Positions 27,020-36,600 of a stretch of DNA of 64,000 nucleotides are shown here, in pieces. A program made the position numbers and the translations under genes. The stretch spans positions 124,001-188,000 of the forward strand of contig JAQGMG010000005.1 of assembly GCA_028292485.1 (NCBI GenBank). The letters are read 5' to 3'. Source of the DNA: Rhodocyclales bacterium (GTDB lineage: Bacteria; Pseudomonadota; Gammaproteobacteria; Burkholderiales; Rhodocyclaceae). How positions within the stretch are numbered: position 1 is the stretch's first letter; the number at the start of each line of letters is the position of its first letter. The notes under the pieces are model-generated. The model was not told the DNA's origin. It saw nothing but the letters and a program-made list of their open reading frames with translations, and did not search any database.

Positions 27020-27469
27020 TCAGCCAATGACAAACAACGGTTGCCCGTATTCGACCGGTTGGCCGTTTTCGACCAGGATCGCCTTGATCGTGCCGGCAAC
27101 GTCGGCTTCGATTTCGTTCATCAGTTTCATCGCTTCGATCAGGCACAGCGCGTCGCCCGCCGAGACGTTCTGACCTTCCTTGACGAACGCTTCCGAGCCC
27201 GGCGACGCCGAGCGGTAGAAGGTGCCCACCATCGGCGACTTGACGATGTGGCCGGCAGGCAGGGCAGCTACCGCATCCACCGCCGGCACGATCGCTGCAG
27301 GCTGAGCCGCAGCCGGTGCCGGCGGCGCCGTCATGTAACTGACTTGCGGTGCGGGGGCGGCCAGATGCTTGGCAATACGTACTTTTTCTTCGCCTTCGGT
27401 CACTTCCAGTTCGGAGATGCCCGATTCCTGAACGAGGTCGATGAGCTTCTTGAGTTTTCGCAGATCCAT
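27020..27469 (-). CDS. accB: Biotin carboxyl carrier protein AccB
   Basis: AccB carries biotin for acetyl-CoA carboxylase. The biotinylation motif EAMKLMNE lies near residue 115, inside the typical biotinyl domain with [14 protein letters not shown] proline/alanine-rich linker (about 40-75) precedes it. ATG 27469 is preceded by GGAGCAAG. The length of 149 residues is normal. It forms an operon with accC, and aroQ lies 60 bases upstream. Confidence 0.96.
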   Translation of the reverse strand: MDLRKLKKLIDLVQESGISELEVTEGEEKVRIAKHLAAPAPQVSYMTAPPAPAAAQPAAIVPAVDAVAALPAGHIVKSPMVGTFYRSASPGSEAFVKEGQNVSAGDALCLIEAMKLMNEIEADVAGTIKAILVENGQPVEYGQPLFVIG

Positions 27470-27529
27470 GTCTTGCTCCAATTGCTGGCGGCACAAAGGC
27501 ACCGCAGAAAATCAGGGGAGGCTAAGTGC

Positions 27530-28054
27530 TTAGCGTGCCAACAGGCGGTTCAACGCGTAGTCCAGCGCCAGGCGATAGCCGCTGGCACCGAGACCGCAGA
27601 TGACGCCGACGGCAATGTCTGAAAAATATGAGTGGCGGCGAAACGCTTCACGCGCATGCACGTTGGATAGATGCACTTCGATGAAGGGAATCTGTACGGC
27701 CGCGAAGGCATCGCGCAAAGCCACGCTGGTGTGCGTGTAGCCACCGGGATTGATGATGATGAAATTGACGCCTTCGTCCCGCGCAGCCTGTACGCGGTCG
27801 ATCAGACCCCCTTCGTGATTGCTCTGGAAGGATTCGAGTTGCACGTTGGCTGCACGGGCCTGCGATTCCATGTCCGCATGGATATCGGCGAGCGTGGTAC
27901 GGCCATAGATCTCGGGCTCGCGCGTACCGAGGAGGTTCAAGTTCGGTCCGTGGAGTACGAGAATGCGCGGCCGTGTGCTGCCACCATCCTGCTTGGCAGA
28001 CGCGCTTCCGTTTGTGCTTTTTTTGGCTTTGGACTTGCTGCTGGCACTCGTCAT
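27530..28054 (-). CDS. aroQ: Type II 3-dehydroquinate dehydratase AroQ
   Basis: AroQ converts 3-dehydroquinate to 3-dehydroshikimate in the shikimate pathway. The motifs are [18 protein letters not shown] (catalytic tyrosine), [25 protein letters not shown] and [12 protein letters not shown] with the catalytic histidine in the INP and SNVH regions. Type II enzymes have about 145 residues; this one has 174 because of a 29-residue Ser/Lys-rich leader that has no internal start codon before the conserved core. It heads the aroQ-accB-accC block typical of this class. Confidence 0.95.
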   Translation of the reverse strand: MTSASSKSKAKKSTNGSASAKQDGGSTRPRILVLHGPNLNLLGTREPEIYGRTTLADIHADMESQARAANVQLESFQSNHEGGLIDRVQAARDEGVNFIIINPGGYTHTSVALRDAFAAVQIPFIEVHLSNVHAREAFRRHSYFSDIAVGVICGLGASGYRLALDYALNRLLAR

Positions 28055-28091
28055 GGGGCGGAGTTTGCCGCAAATGGCAGCGATCTGTCTA

Positions 28092-28652
28092 TTATTTCGC
28101 CGATTTTAGCTCTTGATCGGCAGGCTTGATCGCCGCGACAAGTTGTAGTAATTCGACTTCTTTGAGCGCACCCAGCTTCACTTTTTTCAGCGTTCCGTCG
28201 GCGCTGACAAAAACCGTGAAAGGCAATGCCATGGCCTTGTTGCCAAGCTCGGCGGCGAGCGGTGAGATGTCCATGCCTGTGATCGGCAGCGGATAGCTTG
28301 TGGGATTGGCGCTGCGAAACGCCGCCACGTGCTCCTTGTCGTCAACGCTGATGCCGACGAACTGGATGCCGGGATTTGCACGCGCCACCCGGTCGAGCAG
28401 CGGCATTTCTTCTCTGCAAGGCGGGCACCAGGTCGCCCAGAAATTGACCACCATGGGTTTGCCGCGCCACTGGGCAAAAGCCAGCGTTTTCCCGTCGCTG
28501 TCTGGCAAGTGCAGGGCAAACAGCTTTTCTGCAGCCGCGTTGCCATCGGGCGTGACCAGATGGCCGACGACCAGCCACGCGCCTGCGCCAGCCAGCGCTG
28601 CGCCCAATAGGACTGCAATGGCGACCAGGCGGCGCCGCAAAAGTGCGGTCAA
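28092..28652 (-). CDS. TlpA-family thioredoxin-like membrane protein
   Basis: The protein has an N-terminal signal anchor (about residues 6-28) and a periplasmic thioredoxin domain with [15 protein letters not shown], the redox CxxC motif, and VNFWATWC before it. TlpA-type proteins reduce periplasmic disulfides, often for cytochrome maturation or copper delivery. The start is probably TTG 28652, one base after the upstream stop; TTG 28670 is an alternative and neither has a strong ribosome site. It is coupled to the upstream hypothetical gene. Confidence 0.88.
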   Translation of the reverse strand: MTALLRRRLVAIAVLLGAALAGAGAWLVVGHLVTPDGNAAAEKLFALHLPDSDGKTLAFAQWRGKPMVVNFWATWCPPCREEMPLLDRVARANPGIQFVGISVDDKEHVAAFRSANPTSYPLPITGMDISPLAAELGNKAMALPFTVFVSADGTLKKVKLGALKEVELLQLVAAIKPADQELKSAK

Positions 28653-28653
28653 A

Positions 28654-29262
28654 TCAGCTTGCCTGCTCAAGCAAGGCTTCGACAGCCGCCACCCGCGCAC
28701 GATCCGAAGTGCCGCCAGGACCTGTCTTGCGTGGATTGCGCTCGGCGATGCGGTCGTAGATCGACAGGCGCATCGGCGCGCCCTGGCATTCGAATTCGAG
28801 GATTGCCTCCGGCGCGTCATGCCCGCTACGCCGCACTTCCTGGTGCTCATAGCGCAGCGTGGTGCCGATGAGGTAGATCTCCACGTCTTTGGCGCTATCG
28901 GTATAGATCTCCAGTTCAACGCTGGAATAGGCGCCGGCCGTGCCGCTCAGCACCGTGCCTGTCAGGTACGGGCGAAATGGTTCGAGGATATGCATGGCCT
29001 CGACCGCAGCACTGCGCAAGGCGAACAGGCGCTCGTCGTGGTCATCGTCCTGGTAGATGGCGAGGTGTTCCTGCAGGGCCTCTTCGACCTCGGCATTGGT
29101 GGGCAGCGATTCGGCATCGGTCAGCCCCATCTGGCGCGCGGCCTTGCGCTTGGCGAAGGCGTAATCCTCGACGCCCTCTTCGGCGATCAGTCGCGCGGCG
29201 GCGACGGCAATGGTGCGGCGCAGATTGTTCTGACGCGGCTGGGCGTGCGCTCGGGTCGTCAT
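28654..29262 (-). CDS. Conserved hypothetical protein
   Basis: I do not recognise a named family. The 202-residue protein has an N-terminal helical part that looks TetR-like (IAVAAARLIAEEGVEDYAFAK), but the DNA-binding domain is not convincing. A later segment (SSVELEIYTDSAKDVEIYL) resembles a nucleotidyltransferase-like beta sheet. It lies divergent from mpl with a 124-base gap and directly precedes the TlpA-like gene. Its partner and function are not clear. Confidence 0.75.
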   Translation of the reverse strand: MTTRAHAQPRQNNLRRTIAVAAARLIAEEGVEDYAFAKRKAARQMGLTDAESLPTNAEVEEALQEHLAIYQDDDHDERLFALRSAAVEAMHILEPFRPYLTGTVLSGTAGAYSSVELEIYTDSAKDVEIYLIGTTLRYEHQEVRRSGHDAPEAILEFECQGAPMRLSIYDRIAERNPRKTGPGGTSDRARVAAVEALLEQAS

Positions 29263-29386
29263 ACGAGAGAATCCTGAGAAGCCTTCTGGGAGCAGACCCT
29301 ATAGTGTTCCGGGATAGAATCTCGGCCTATTGTTACATACCGGACGGGCGACACCGATGTCGACTGCCATTGGGAGCAAGCGTTTC

Positions 29387-30742
29387 ATGCATATTCACAT
29401 TCTCGGCATCTGCGGCACCTTCATGGGTGGCGTGGCCTTGCTTGCCAGATCGGCCGGATTCACCGTGACAGGCTGCGATACGGGTGTGTATCCACCGATG
29501 AGCACGCAGCTCGAAGAACAAGGTATCGCGTTGATCGAAGGCTATTCGCCCGATCAACTGGCGATGTCGCCGGATCTGTTTGTCATAGGCAACGCCGTGT
29601 CGCGCGGCAATCCGCTGCTCGAAGCCATTCTCGATCGCGGTCTGCCCTACGTATCCGGCCCGCAATGGCTGGCGGATAACATCCTGCAAGGCAAGTGGGT
29701 ACTGGCTGTCGCGGGTACGCATGGCAAGACCACCACGTCATCACTGCTGGCCTGGATTCTCGAAGACGCTGGTCTGAATCCCGGTTTCCTGATCGGTGGT
29801 GTGCCCGGGAACTTCGGCATTTCCGCACGGCTCACCGAGACGCCTTTCTTTGTCATCGAAGCCGATGAGTACGACACTGCCTTCTGCGACAAGCGTTCCA
29901 AGTTCGTGCACTACCGTCCGCGTACACTGGTCCTCAATAATCTTGAATACGACCACGCAGACATCTTTCCCGATCTCGCCGCAATCGAAACGCAATTCCA
30001 CCACCTTGTGCGCACGGTTCCCAAGATCGGCCGCATCGTTGTGAATGGCGGCGAGGAAAGTCTGCGGCGCGTCATCGAGCGCGGCTGCTGGAGCGAGCTC
30101 GAATGGTTTGGCGATGCGGCCGGCTGGCAATACGAAGAGATGGATACGCGTGGCGATTCCATCGCCTTTATGCTGAACGGCAAGGAGCAGGCGGTGAGCC
30201 GTTTGCCATTGGCGGGCGCGCACAATCGTGCCAACGCGCTGGCGGCAATGGCTGCGGCGCGTCATGTTGGCGTTACGCCGATGCATGCGGCCGAAGCCCT
30301 GGAGCGTTTCGAGGGCGTCAAGCGGCGACTCGAGCCACGCGGTACCGTGCGTGGCGTCACCGTCTATGACGACTTCGCGCATCACCCGACCGCGATCGCC
30401 ACCACCGTCGCCGGTTTACGCCAGCGTGTCGGCGAGCGTCGCATTCTCGCCGTGCTGGAGCCTCGTTCCAATACGATGAAGCTCGGCACGATGAAGAGCC
30501 AGTTGCCGGACAGTCTCGTGCAAGCCGACGCTGTGTTCTGCTATGCCGGCAATCTTGGCTGGGATGCCAACGAAATATTCGTGGCAATGGGCAGCAAGGC
30601 ACGCGTGATCGACGATTTACCGACACTGGTCGAAGCAGTCGTGGCCGAAGCCCGTTATGGCGACCAGATTCTCGTCATGAGCAATGGCGGTTTTGGTGGC
30701 ATTCACGACAGATTGCTCGAAGCGCTGGCACGCAAGGCGTGA
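29387..30742 (+). CDS. mpl: UDP-N-acetylmuramate:L-alanyl-gamma-D-glutamyl-meso-DAP ligase Mpl
   Basis: Mpl joins the recycled tripeptide L-Ala-gamma-D-Glu-meso-DAP to UDP-MurNAc, saving cell-wall peptide. It starts MHIHILGICGTFMGGVA, almost as in E. coli Mpl, and has the ATP loop VAGTHGKTTTSSL, FFVIEADEYDTAFCDKRSKF and the C-terminal ligase fold. The length of 451 residues is normal. ATG 29387 is chosen from homology; GGGAG lies ten bases upstream. It stands alone on the plus strand, with a copper module downstream. Confidence 0.95.
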   Translation: MHIHILGICGTFMGGVALLARSAGFTVTGCDTGVYPPMSTQLEEQGIALIEGYSPDQLAMSPDLFVIGNAVSRGNPLLEAILDRGLPYVSGPQWLADNILQGKWVLAVAGTHGKTTTSSLLAWILEDAGLNPGFLIGGVPGNFGISARLTETPFFVIEADEYDTAFCDKRSKFVHYRPRTLVLNNLEYDHADIFPDLAAIETQFHHLVRTVPKIGRIVVNGGEESLRRVIERGCWSELEWFGDAAGWQYEEMDTRGDSIAFMLNGKEQAVSRLPLAGAHNRANALAAMAAARHVGVTPMHAAEALERFEGVKRRLEPRGTVRGVTVYDDFAHHPTAIATTVAGLRQRVGERRILAVLEPRSNTMKLGTMKSQLPDSLVQADAVFCYAGNLGWDANEIFVAMGSKARVIDDLPTLVEAVVAEARYGDQILVMSNGGFGGIHDRLLEALARKA

Positions 30743-30770
30743 TGCAGCGCTGCGGTATACTTCGCCACCC

Positions 30771-31139
30771 ATGAAAAAGCAGCCTGCCTCCCGCATTGCC
30801 TGGATCGCGATTCTCGCGATCATGTGGCACGCGTTCATGCCGCTCGCGCATGCAAGCGGCATGCCGCAAGGGCTGCTGTCGAGCATCTGCTCGACCGGTG
30901 CGCCGCAGCAGGAGCTCATCCAGCTGCCAGCAGGCAAGCAGAACATGCCCGCAGCCGATTTGCTGCAGCAGTGTCCGCTATGTGCGACGGGGGCACATTT
31001 CGCGCTTGCGGGTGACTCGACGCATGCCTTCGTGCCGAATGCTTCTCTTGCGCACGTTCAAGCCCCGACCTCTCCCCGCGCTGTCACGCACGTTCTTGCC
31101 TGGCTGAACTTCTCCGCGCGCGCACCGCCGCAGGGCTGA
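30771..31139 (+). CDS. DUF2946 family small exported protein
   Basis: The 122-residue protein begins with a signal peptide (KKQPASRIAWIAILAIMWHAFMPLAHA) and contains a CPLC motif (QQCPLCATG) typical of DUF2946, a family often found in copper gene clusters. The ATG is at 30771, 28 bases after the mpl stop. The two genes downstream encode DUF1775 and PCuAC copper proteins. A role in periplasmic copper or metal handling is inferred. Confidence 0.82.
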   Translation: MKKQPASRIAWIAILAIMWHAFMPLAHASGMPQGLLSSICSTGAPQQELIQLPAGKQNMPAADLLQQCPLCATGAHFALAGDSTHAFVPNASLAHVQAPTSPRAVTHVLAWLNFSARAPPQG

Positions 31140-31230
31140 TCGATCCGTACTGCCTCTGCGCGTCATTGCGCATTTATCGATCATGCAAGGCTGCGGCGCT
31201 ATCGAATGCGACTGCAGCTGGAGAATATTC

Positions 31231-31755
31231 ATGTTGAAAAGATTCATCGCAGGCGCGCTGAGCGTCACGGCCATGTCGTTCGCCGAAGCGCACATCACCC
31301 TTGAGCAGCCAAGCGCTGTTGCTGGGTCAAACTACAAGGCCGTGTTTCGTGTTGGTCATGGTTGCAGCGGCTCGCCGACAACTGCCATTACCGTATTCCT
31401 GGCCGCCGATTTTGTCGGCGCCAAGCCCATGCCCAAAGCAGGCTGGAAGCTTGAAACCAGAACCGAAAAACTCGAAAAACCCATCGATGCTCATGGCACG
31501 CCCATCAGCGAACGTGTGGCACAGATTACATGGAGCGGCGGACGTCTGCTCGATTCCGAGTACGACGAATTCGTGATTCGCATGTCGCTGCCCGACACAG
31601 CGGGAAAGCGCTGGATTCGCGTGCTGCAGCAATGCGATAAGGGGCAGAACGACTGGGCCGCCGTGCCAGTGGAGGGTCAAGCCAAGCCGGCACTGCTTGC
31701 CCCGTTGCTGGACATCACCCCGGCCGTTGTCGCCGAGCATGTACATATTCACTAA
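31231..31755 (+). CDS. DUF1775 (YcnI-like) copper-binding protein
   Basis: The protein has a cleavable signal peptide ending in AEA, after which the mature protein starts with His-Ile-Thr-Leu-Glu. An N-terminal histidine at this position is the copper ligand in the YcnI family. A tryptophan (GWKLETRTEKL) and a DEF segment follow. There is no clear C-terminal membrane anchor; the protein ends in HVHIH, a histidine-rich tail. The start at 31231 has GGAGA just upstream. It is a likely copper chaperone together with the next gene. Confidence 0.88.
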   Translation: MLKRFIAGALSVTAMSFAEAHITLEQPSAVAGSNYKAVFRVGHGCSGSPTTAITVFLAADFVGAKPMPKAGWKLETRTEKLEKPIDAHGTPISERVAQITWSGGRLLDSEYDEFVIRMSLPDTAGKRWIRVLQQCDKGQNDWAAVPVEGQAKPALLAPLLDITPAVVAEHVHIH

Positions 31756-31799
31756 GCATTCCACGAAACATTCAGACATATTTAGATAAAGGAAATGAC

Positions 31800-32258
31800 A
31801 TGATCAAGTTAGCAATTGCAACGGCGTTATCGCTGTTTACGCTGGTTTGCAGCGCTCACGAATACAAGCTTGGAAATATCCGCATCGTTCACCCGTGGGC
31901 GCGCGCCACGCTTCCTGGCGCGCAGACCGGCGGGGTCTATCTGCAACTGCGGAACGATGGTGCGGCTGATCGCCTTGTTTCCGCCAAAGCCGAGGTGGCC
32001 GAGGCGGCCGAGATTCATGTCATGAGCATGGATGGAAATGTGATGCAGATGCGCAAACTCGACAAGGGCGTTGAACTGCCTGCGGGTCAAACGGTGGAGT
32101 TCAAATCCGGCGGCCTGCACATCATGTTGGTCAGCCTCAAGGCGCCGCTCAAAGAGGGAAGCATGATCCCGCTCAGGCTGCGCTTCGAAAAAGCCGGCGA
32201 GGTGAGCGTGGATGTAAAAGTTGAATCGCTGACCAAGGGTGGCGAGCATCAGCATTGA
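31800..32258 (+). CDS. Copper chaperone PCuAC
   Basis: PCuAC proteins bind Cu(I) in the periplasm and help build the CuA site of cytochrome oxidase. The motif H-x-M...M...H-x-M is present: IHVMSMDGNVMQM and GGLHIMLVSL. The signal peptide occupies residues 1-19 and a histidine-rich tail (GEHQH) ends the protein. AAAGGAAA precedes the ATG. It lies 44 bases after the YcnI-like gene, in one copper module. Confidence 0.92.
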   Translation: MIKLAIATALSLFTLVCSAHEYKLGNIRIVHPWARATLPGAQTGGVYLQLRNDGAADRLVSAKAEVAEAAEIHVMSMDGNVMQMRKLDKGVELPAGQTVEFKSGGLHIMLVSLKAPLKEGSMIPLRLRFEKAGEVSVDVKVESLTKGGEHQH

Positions 32259-32384
32259 GGAATTCAGGCGCGAACATGTCTGAATGTGCGGCAGCCGACG
32301 GCTGCCGCAGTCACTTTATGGGAATTACTTGCTTGACTTGCTGAACAGCAAGACACATTTGGACCCGATTTCTGCCAAAGAAGA

Positions 32385-32463
32385 GTCATTCCCGCGAAAG
32401 CGGGAATCCACTTCTACGTGAGGACTGTGCCATTGAGTGGATTCCCGTTTTCGCGGGAATGAC
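32385..32463. repeat. REP-like inverted repeat pair
   Basis: Two 28-base arms (32385-32412 and 32436-32463) are inverted copies with one mismatch. Each arm contains the palindrome ATTCCCGC-n4-GCGGGAAT. The inner pattern matches the ATTCCC-n8-GGGAAT layout known from neisserial dRS3 repeats and from REP-type elements in other proteobacteria. The arms are separated by 23 bases. It lies between PCuAC (plus) and the TPR gene (minus, convergent), so it could also act as a terminator. No transposase is near. Confidence 0.85.
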
Positions 32464-32492
32464 GAATTGGGGCTCCGCAAGTATGAATTTTC

Positions 32493-33818
32493 TTATTTGC
32501 GTGACAGCTTGGCGATGCGGCCTGCGGCATCCTGCGCAGACGCAAAGTTGGGCTCGATCTGCAGTGCTTTGCGATAGGCCTCGAGCGCGTCCTTGTCGCG
32601 CCCCGCAGCTTCCAGCAACAGGCCGTGGCGATAACGTAGCAGCGCTGATGGCGGCATCTTGTCGATGCTGGCCGACAGCTGCGTCAGCGCCTCGCTGTTC
32701 TTGCCTGCAGCGAGCAGCACAGCAATCTGCGTGTCGAGCAACTCGGGCGCATCCGGTGCTATTTCGCGTGCGCGTTTGATCCAGCCGTCGGCTTCCCCAA
32801 GACGCTCCTTGCGCTCCGCCGCCAGCATGGCCAGATTGTTGAGTACCAGTGCCGCTTTCGGATTGAGCTTGATGGAGCGTTCGTAGGCGCTGAAAGCCGA
32901 GGGGGCGTTACCTGATTCCTGGTAGGCGATGCCCAGCTTGCCGGGAATGGCAGGATTGTTCGGCAGTGCCGTGGCCGCCTTGTTGTAGTTGCCGATGGCA
33001 TCGGCATATTTCTTCTCCATCGTCTGGCAGTCCGCGAGTTCCACGCGCACAGCGGTAGCATCGGGGCTCAACGTCAGGACGCGCTCGTACTTGGGAATGG
33101 CGGCCGGGCAGCGGCGCTCGGCAGCAAGCAAACGGGCGATGGCCAGCGGCGCGAGTGGATTTTCCGGGGCGAGTTGCTCGGCACGCTCGAATGACGCCTG
33201 TGCTGCCTTGCGATCATTCAAGGCCAGCAGTGCGCCGCCCAAACCCGCATGCGCCCCGGCTTGCCCTGGCGAGAGGCTGATCGCCGTGCGATAGGTCTCA
33301 GCTGCCTGATCGGCCTGCTTCATGCCATTCAGATAAACATCAGCAAGCTTGATGTACAGCACGGCAGATTTTGGTGACAGTTTGATGGCCTTCTGCAGGT
33401 ATTCCTCGGCCGTCTTGAAGTCGTTCCTGGCATATGAAAAATGCGCCCAGGCAACCAGCACATCGTTGTCATTCGGCGCGATGGCGCTGGCCTTCTTCAG
33501 CGCTTGTTCGATTTCGGCTGGTTTGTTCTCGACACGATAAAGATCGGCGTGTGCCAGCGCAGGGATCGGCGATTTCGGGTATTGCTTCTGCGCCTGATCG
33601 AACAGGTCGTGGGCCCGTTTGTAATCTCTCGCTGCTGCAGCCTTGTCGCCTTTGTCCAGCAGGCTGAACATGCCGGCGTTGCGATCGGCTGGCGCCACTG
33701 TCTCTTTGTCGAGCAGTTGCATCGGAATGCCATGCGCATTCTGGCCAAGAGTCAGCAAGCCGACAATAAATAGCGCAGTTGAATGACGGGAAAGGGCGTG
33801 AGTCAGCGGCATGGTCAT
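32493..33818 (-). CDS. Exported tetratricopeptide repeat protein
   Basis: After a signal peptide (about residues 3-28, ending QNAHG) the 441-residue protein is built of about ten TPR repeats, shown by recurring AL-x-GL/A..Y..A motifs such as [20 protein letters not shown]-like units. Such proteins are scaffolds in the periplasm. A PEP-CTERM protein and TPR proteins (PrsT) occur together in exosortase loci, but no exosortase is here. ATG 33818 is the most likely start; ATG 33812 is close by. The function is unknown. Confidence 0.82.
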   Translation of the reverse strand: MTMPLTHALSRHSTALFIVGLLTLGQNAHGIPMQLLDKETVAPADRNAGMFSLLDKGDKAAAARDYKRAHDLFDQAQKQYPKSPIPALAHADLYRVENKPAEIEQALKKASAIAPNDNDVLVAWAHFSYARNDFKTAEEYLQKAIKLSPKSAVLYIKLADVYLNGMKQADQAAETYRTAISLSPGQAGAHAGLGGALLALNDRKAAQASFERAEQLAPENPLAPLAIARLLAAERRCPAAIPKYERVLTLSPDATAVRVELADCQTMEKKYADAIGNYNKAATALPNNPAIPGKLGIAYQESGNAPSAFSAYERSIKLNPKAALVLNNLAMLAAERKERLGEADGWIKRAREIAPDAPELLDTQIAVLLAAGKNSEALTQLSASIDKMPPSALLRYRHGLLLEAAGRDKDALEAYRKALQIEPNFASAQDAAGRIAKLSRK

Positions 33819-33973
33819 GTCCGGATCAGAAGGTCGAGCCGCCATATTACAGATTCTGGCTGCGACGGCAGTGGTGTTTGCCGCGCCCGAAAGGGACTTC
33901 ATTGGAGGCCGCGGCGGAATGGGCGCCGAACCTCGGTAGAATTGCCTTCGTTTTCTTCCTGGTGAATGTGGTC

Positions 33974-35473
33974 ATGAAAAGTCGGGATCTGCGAGAGTTT
34001 ATTGCGCATCTGGAAGCTCGCGGCGAGCTCAAACGGATCACCGTGCCGGTTGATACGCACCTGGAGATGACCGAGATCGCCGACCGGGTGCTGCGCGCTG
34101 GGGGTCCCGCGCTCTTGTTCGAGAAGCCGCATACGCGCGGTGTGCCGAACGACATGCCGGTGCTTGTGAACCTCTTCGGTACGCCACAGCGCGTTGCTTA
34201 CGGCATGGGCGAGGACTTATCTGGCGGAAAGGAGTGGAAAACGGTCTTGCGCGAGGTGGGCAAGTTGCTCGCTTTCCTCAAGGAGCCCGAGCCGCCAAAA
34301 GGCCTGAAAGACGCCTGGGAAAAATGGCCGATCCTCAAGCAGGTGATGAACATGTCACCCAAGGAGGTCAGCAAGGCACCTTGTCAGGATGTGGTCTGGC
34401 AAGGTGACGAGGTCGATCTTGCGCGCCTGCCGATTCAGCATTGCTGGCCTGGCGATGTGGCGCCACTGATTACCTGGGGGCTTGTCGTTACCCAAGGGCC
34501 GAACAAGCCGCGTCAGAATCTCGGTATCTACCGCCAGCAGGTCTTGGGCAAGAACCGCGTCATCATGCGCTGGCTCGCCCATCGCGGCGGCGCGCTTGAT
34601 TTTCGCGATCATCAGTTGGCACATCCTGGCACGCCGTTTCCGGTAGCCGTGGTATTGGGTTGCGATCCGGCGACGATTCTCGGCGCCGTGACACCGGTGC
34701 CTGACAATCTCTCCGAATACCAGTTCGCTGGCCTGTTGCGCGGCGCCAGGACCGAACTGGTGCGTTGCGTCGGCCCCGACCTGCAAGTACCCGCATCGGC
34801 GGAAATCGTGCTGGAAGGCGTGATCCATCCAGACGATGTGGCAATGGAAGGCCCCTATGGTGACCACACGGGCTACTACAACGAGATGGCCGAGTTCCCG
34901 GTGTTCACGATCGAGCGCATCACCATGCGCCACAACCCCATCTACCACAGCACCTATACCGGCAAGCCGCCAGACGAGCCGGCCATGCTGGGTCTCGCGC
35001 TCAACGAAGTCTTCGTTCCGCTGCTGCAAAAGCAGTTTCCCGAGATCAGCGACTTCTATCTGCCGCCTGAAGGCTGCTCGTATCGCATCGCCGTGGTGAG
35101 CATGAAGAAGGCTTACCCTGGACACGCCAAGCGCGTGATGTTCGGCATCTGGAGTTTCCTGCGGCAGTTCATGTACACGAAATTCATTATCGTGGTGGAT
35201 GACGATATCGACGTTCGTTCCTGGCCCGAGGTCATATGGGCGCTTACCACCCGTGTCGACGCGACGCGAGACACCACGCTGGTGGACAACACACCGATCG
35301 ACTATCTGGACTTTGCTTCTCCTGTCGCCGGGCTGGGCAGCAAGATGGGGATCGACGCGACCAACAAATGGGCCGGCGAGACACAACGCGAGTGGGGTCG
35401 GGGCATCGAAATGGATGCATCGGTAAAGAAGCGCGTTGACGACATATGGAGCGATCTGGGTCTGGACCACTGA
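33974..35473 (+). CDS. ubiD: 4-hydroxy-3-polyprenylbenzoate decarboxylase UbiD
   Basis: UbiD removes the carboxyl group from the prenylated hydroxybenzoate in ubiquinone synthesis using prenylated FMN made by UbiX. It begins [19 protein letters not shown] and has the conserved [14 protein letters not shown] and [19 protein letters not shown] segments, including the catalytic glutamate region. The length of 499 residues fits. ATG 33974 is chosen by homology. Two further ubiquinone hydroxylase genes lie at 39.3 and 48.6 kb. Confidence 0.96.
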   Translation: MKSRDLREFIAHLEARGELKRITVPVDTHLEMTEIADRVLRAGGPALLFEKPHTRGVPNDMPVLVNLFGTPQRVAYGMGEDLSGGKEWKTVLREVGKLLAFLKEPEPPKGLKDAWEKWPILKQVMNMSPKEVSKAPCQDVVWQGDEVDLARLPIQHCWPGDVAPLITWGLVVTQGPNKPRQNLGIYRQQVLGKNRVIMRWLAHRGGALDFRDHQLAHPGTPFPVAVVLGCDPATILGAVTPVPDNLSEYQFAGLLRGARTELVRCVGPDLQVPASAEIVLEGVIHPDDVAMEGPYGDHTGYYNEMAEFPVFTIERITMRHNPIYHSTYTGKPPDEPAMLGLALNEVFVPLLQKQFPEISDFYLPPEGCSYRIAVVSMKKAYPGHAKRVMFGIWSFLRQFMYTKFIIVVDDDIDVRSWPEVIWALTTRVDATRDTTLVDNTPIDYLDFASPVAGLGSKMGIDATNKWAGETQREWGRGIEMDASVKKRVDDIWSDLGLDH

Positions 35474-35591
35474 TTGCCGGGGTCTCGACTGTCCGGCCGG
35501 CGCGTCGGCAAGTTTTACAGAGGCCTTTTGCAAATTTTTATACCTGCAAAAATAGCAATAAAAATCAATTGCTTGCGCTTTATTTTTGCCG

Positions 35592-35607
35592 TGGCACAGG
35601 GTTTGCT
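35592..35607 (+). promoter_or_regulatory. Sigma-54 (RpoN) promoter of the PEP-CTERM gene
   Basis: TGGCAC-n5-TTGCT matches the -24/-12 consensus almost exactly; the GG and GC pairs are ten bases apart. The start codon is about 65 bases downstream of the -12 element. An AT-rich stretch upstream (35526-35551) has inverted TTTTGCA/TGCAAAA arms that could bind an activator. PEP-CTERM genes in Zoogloea-type bacteria are known to depend on the PrsK-PrsR system with RpoN. Confidence 0.8.
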
Positions 35608-35671
35608 TGATGGGTCGCCAAGGAGGCGTGTTGTTTGCGCTACCGAAACTAACCTAATCAGGAGAGCAAAC

Positions 35672-36577
35672 ATGAACGCAGCAAAAGCACTCGTAGGCGC
35701 GCTGATGGCGATCGGTTCGATCGCAGCATCTGCAGCGACGCTGACGACCGGCAGTATTGAAATGGGCCTGTTCGCCGACGGCGGACTGGGTTCTGGCGGT
35801 GTAGGTATCAACCTCGTCGGCGGTCCTGGTGATGCAATCACCCCGGGATGCCTGTGCGAAGGTTGGGGCGCAGCTGCCAATGGCACGGGCTCCTACACCT
35901 ACGGCGGTTCCAACACGTTCAGTTCAGCTGTTTACACGCCGATCGACGCATCGCACGCCAAGTCTGTCGTTACGACTTCGACAGGTCTGCAAATCACACA
36001 TGAGTACTCGCCTGCTGCTGGCGGCAAACTGTTCTCTGTGGCCGTGACCATCAAGAACATCGGCGCCGCTCTGGCTACTGACGTGCGTTATGCCCGCACG
36101 CTGGACTGGGATGTTCCTCCAGGCCACTTCTCGGATGACTTCTCGACCATCTATGGCGGTTCGCCAACTGGTCCTGCAGGCAAGGTGTTCTCCACCTCGC
36201 TTGACCCGTTTGCTGTTCCCGATCCAATGGTTTCCCGTGCTTCGTTCCATGACGTGAATGCTACGGACGCTCCTGGCGACCTGGGTGGTTACTTCATCCT
36301 GAAATTCGGCGATCTGGCTGCTGGCGAAGAAGTGACGTTCAACACCTTCATCGGTGCTGACTTCACGACCGCTGCCTTGATCGGCGATCTGGCTTCCGTG
36401 GGCGTAGAGGCTTACAGCTACACCTTCGACAATGACGCAGGCGTGACTTACGCTTGGGGCTTCGCTGGTCTGGGTCTGCCACCAGTATTCGAAACACCTG
36501 AGCCTGGTTCGCTGGCTCTCGTGGCTCTGGCTGGTCTGGGCCTTGCAGCTTCGCGTCGTCGCAAGCTGGCAGCCTGA
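35672..36577 (+). CDS. PEP-CTERM sorted extracellular protein
   Basis: The 301-residue protein has a signal peptide ending ASA-A at about residue 24 and the PEP-CTERM sorting tail: TPEPGSLALVALAGLGLAAS followed by RRRK. An exosortase (XrtA/EpsH) would cut it at the tail. The body is rich in Gly, Thr and Asp and has no recognised enzyme motif; it looks like a beta-rich extracellular domain. GGAGAG precedes ATG 35672. It stands alone between a sigma-54 promoter and a terminator. No exosortase gene is in the window. A floc or biofilm matrix role is inferred. Confidence 0.9.
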   Translation: MNAAKALVGALMAIGSIAASAATLTTGSIEMGLFADGGLGSGGVGINLVGGPGDAITPGCLCEGWGAAANGTGSYTYGGSNTFSSAVYTPIDASHAKSVVTTSTGLQITHEYSPAAGGKLFSVAVTIKNIGAALATDVRYARTLDWDVPPGHFSDDFSTIYGGSPTGPAGKVFSTSLDPFAVPDPMVSRASFHDVNATDAPGDLGGYFILKFGDLAAGEEVTFNTFIGADFTTAALIGDLASVGVEAYSYTFDNDAGVTYAWGFAGLGLPPVFETPEPGSLALVALAGLGLAASRRRKLAA

Positions 36578-36600
36578 ACCTCCGGGTTTCGGTCGCAAGA

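Noticed and set aside
34355-35533. A 392-codon minus-strand frame over ubiD
   Set aside because: It runs opposite ubiD, with no motifs and no initiation signal.
35474-35671. An N-terminal extension of the PEP-CTERM protein from 35474
   Set aside because: It would place the signal peptide 66 residues inside the protein and would contain the sigma-54 promoter. ATG 35672 with GGAG is far better.
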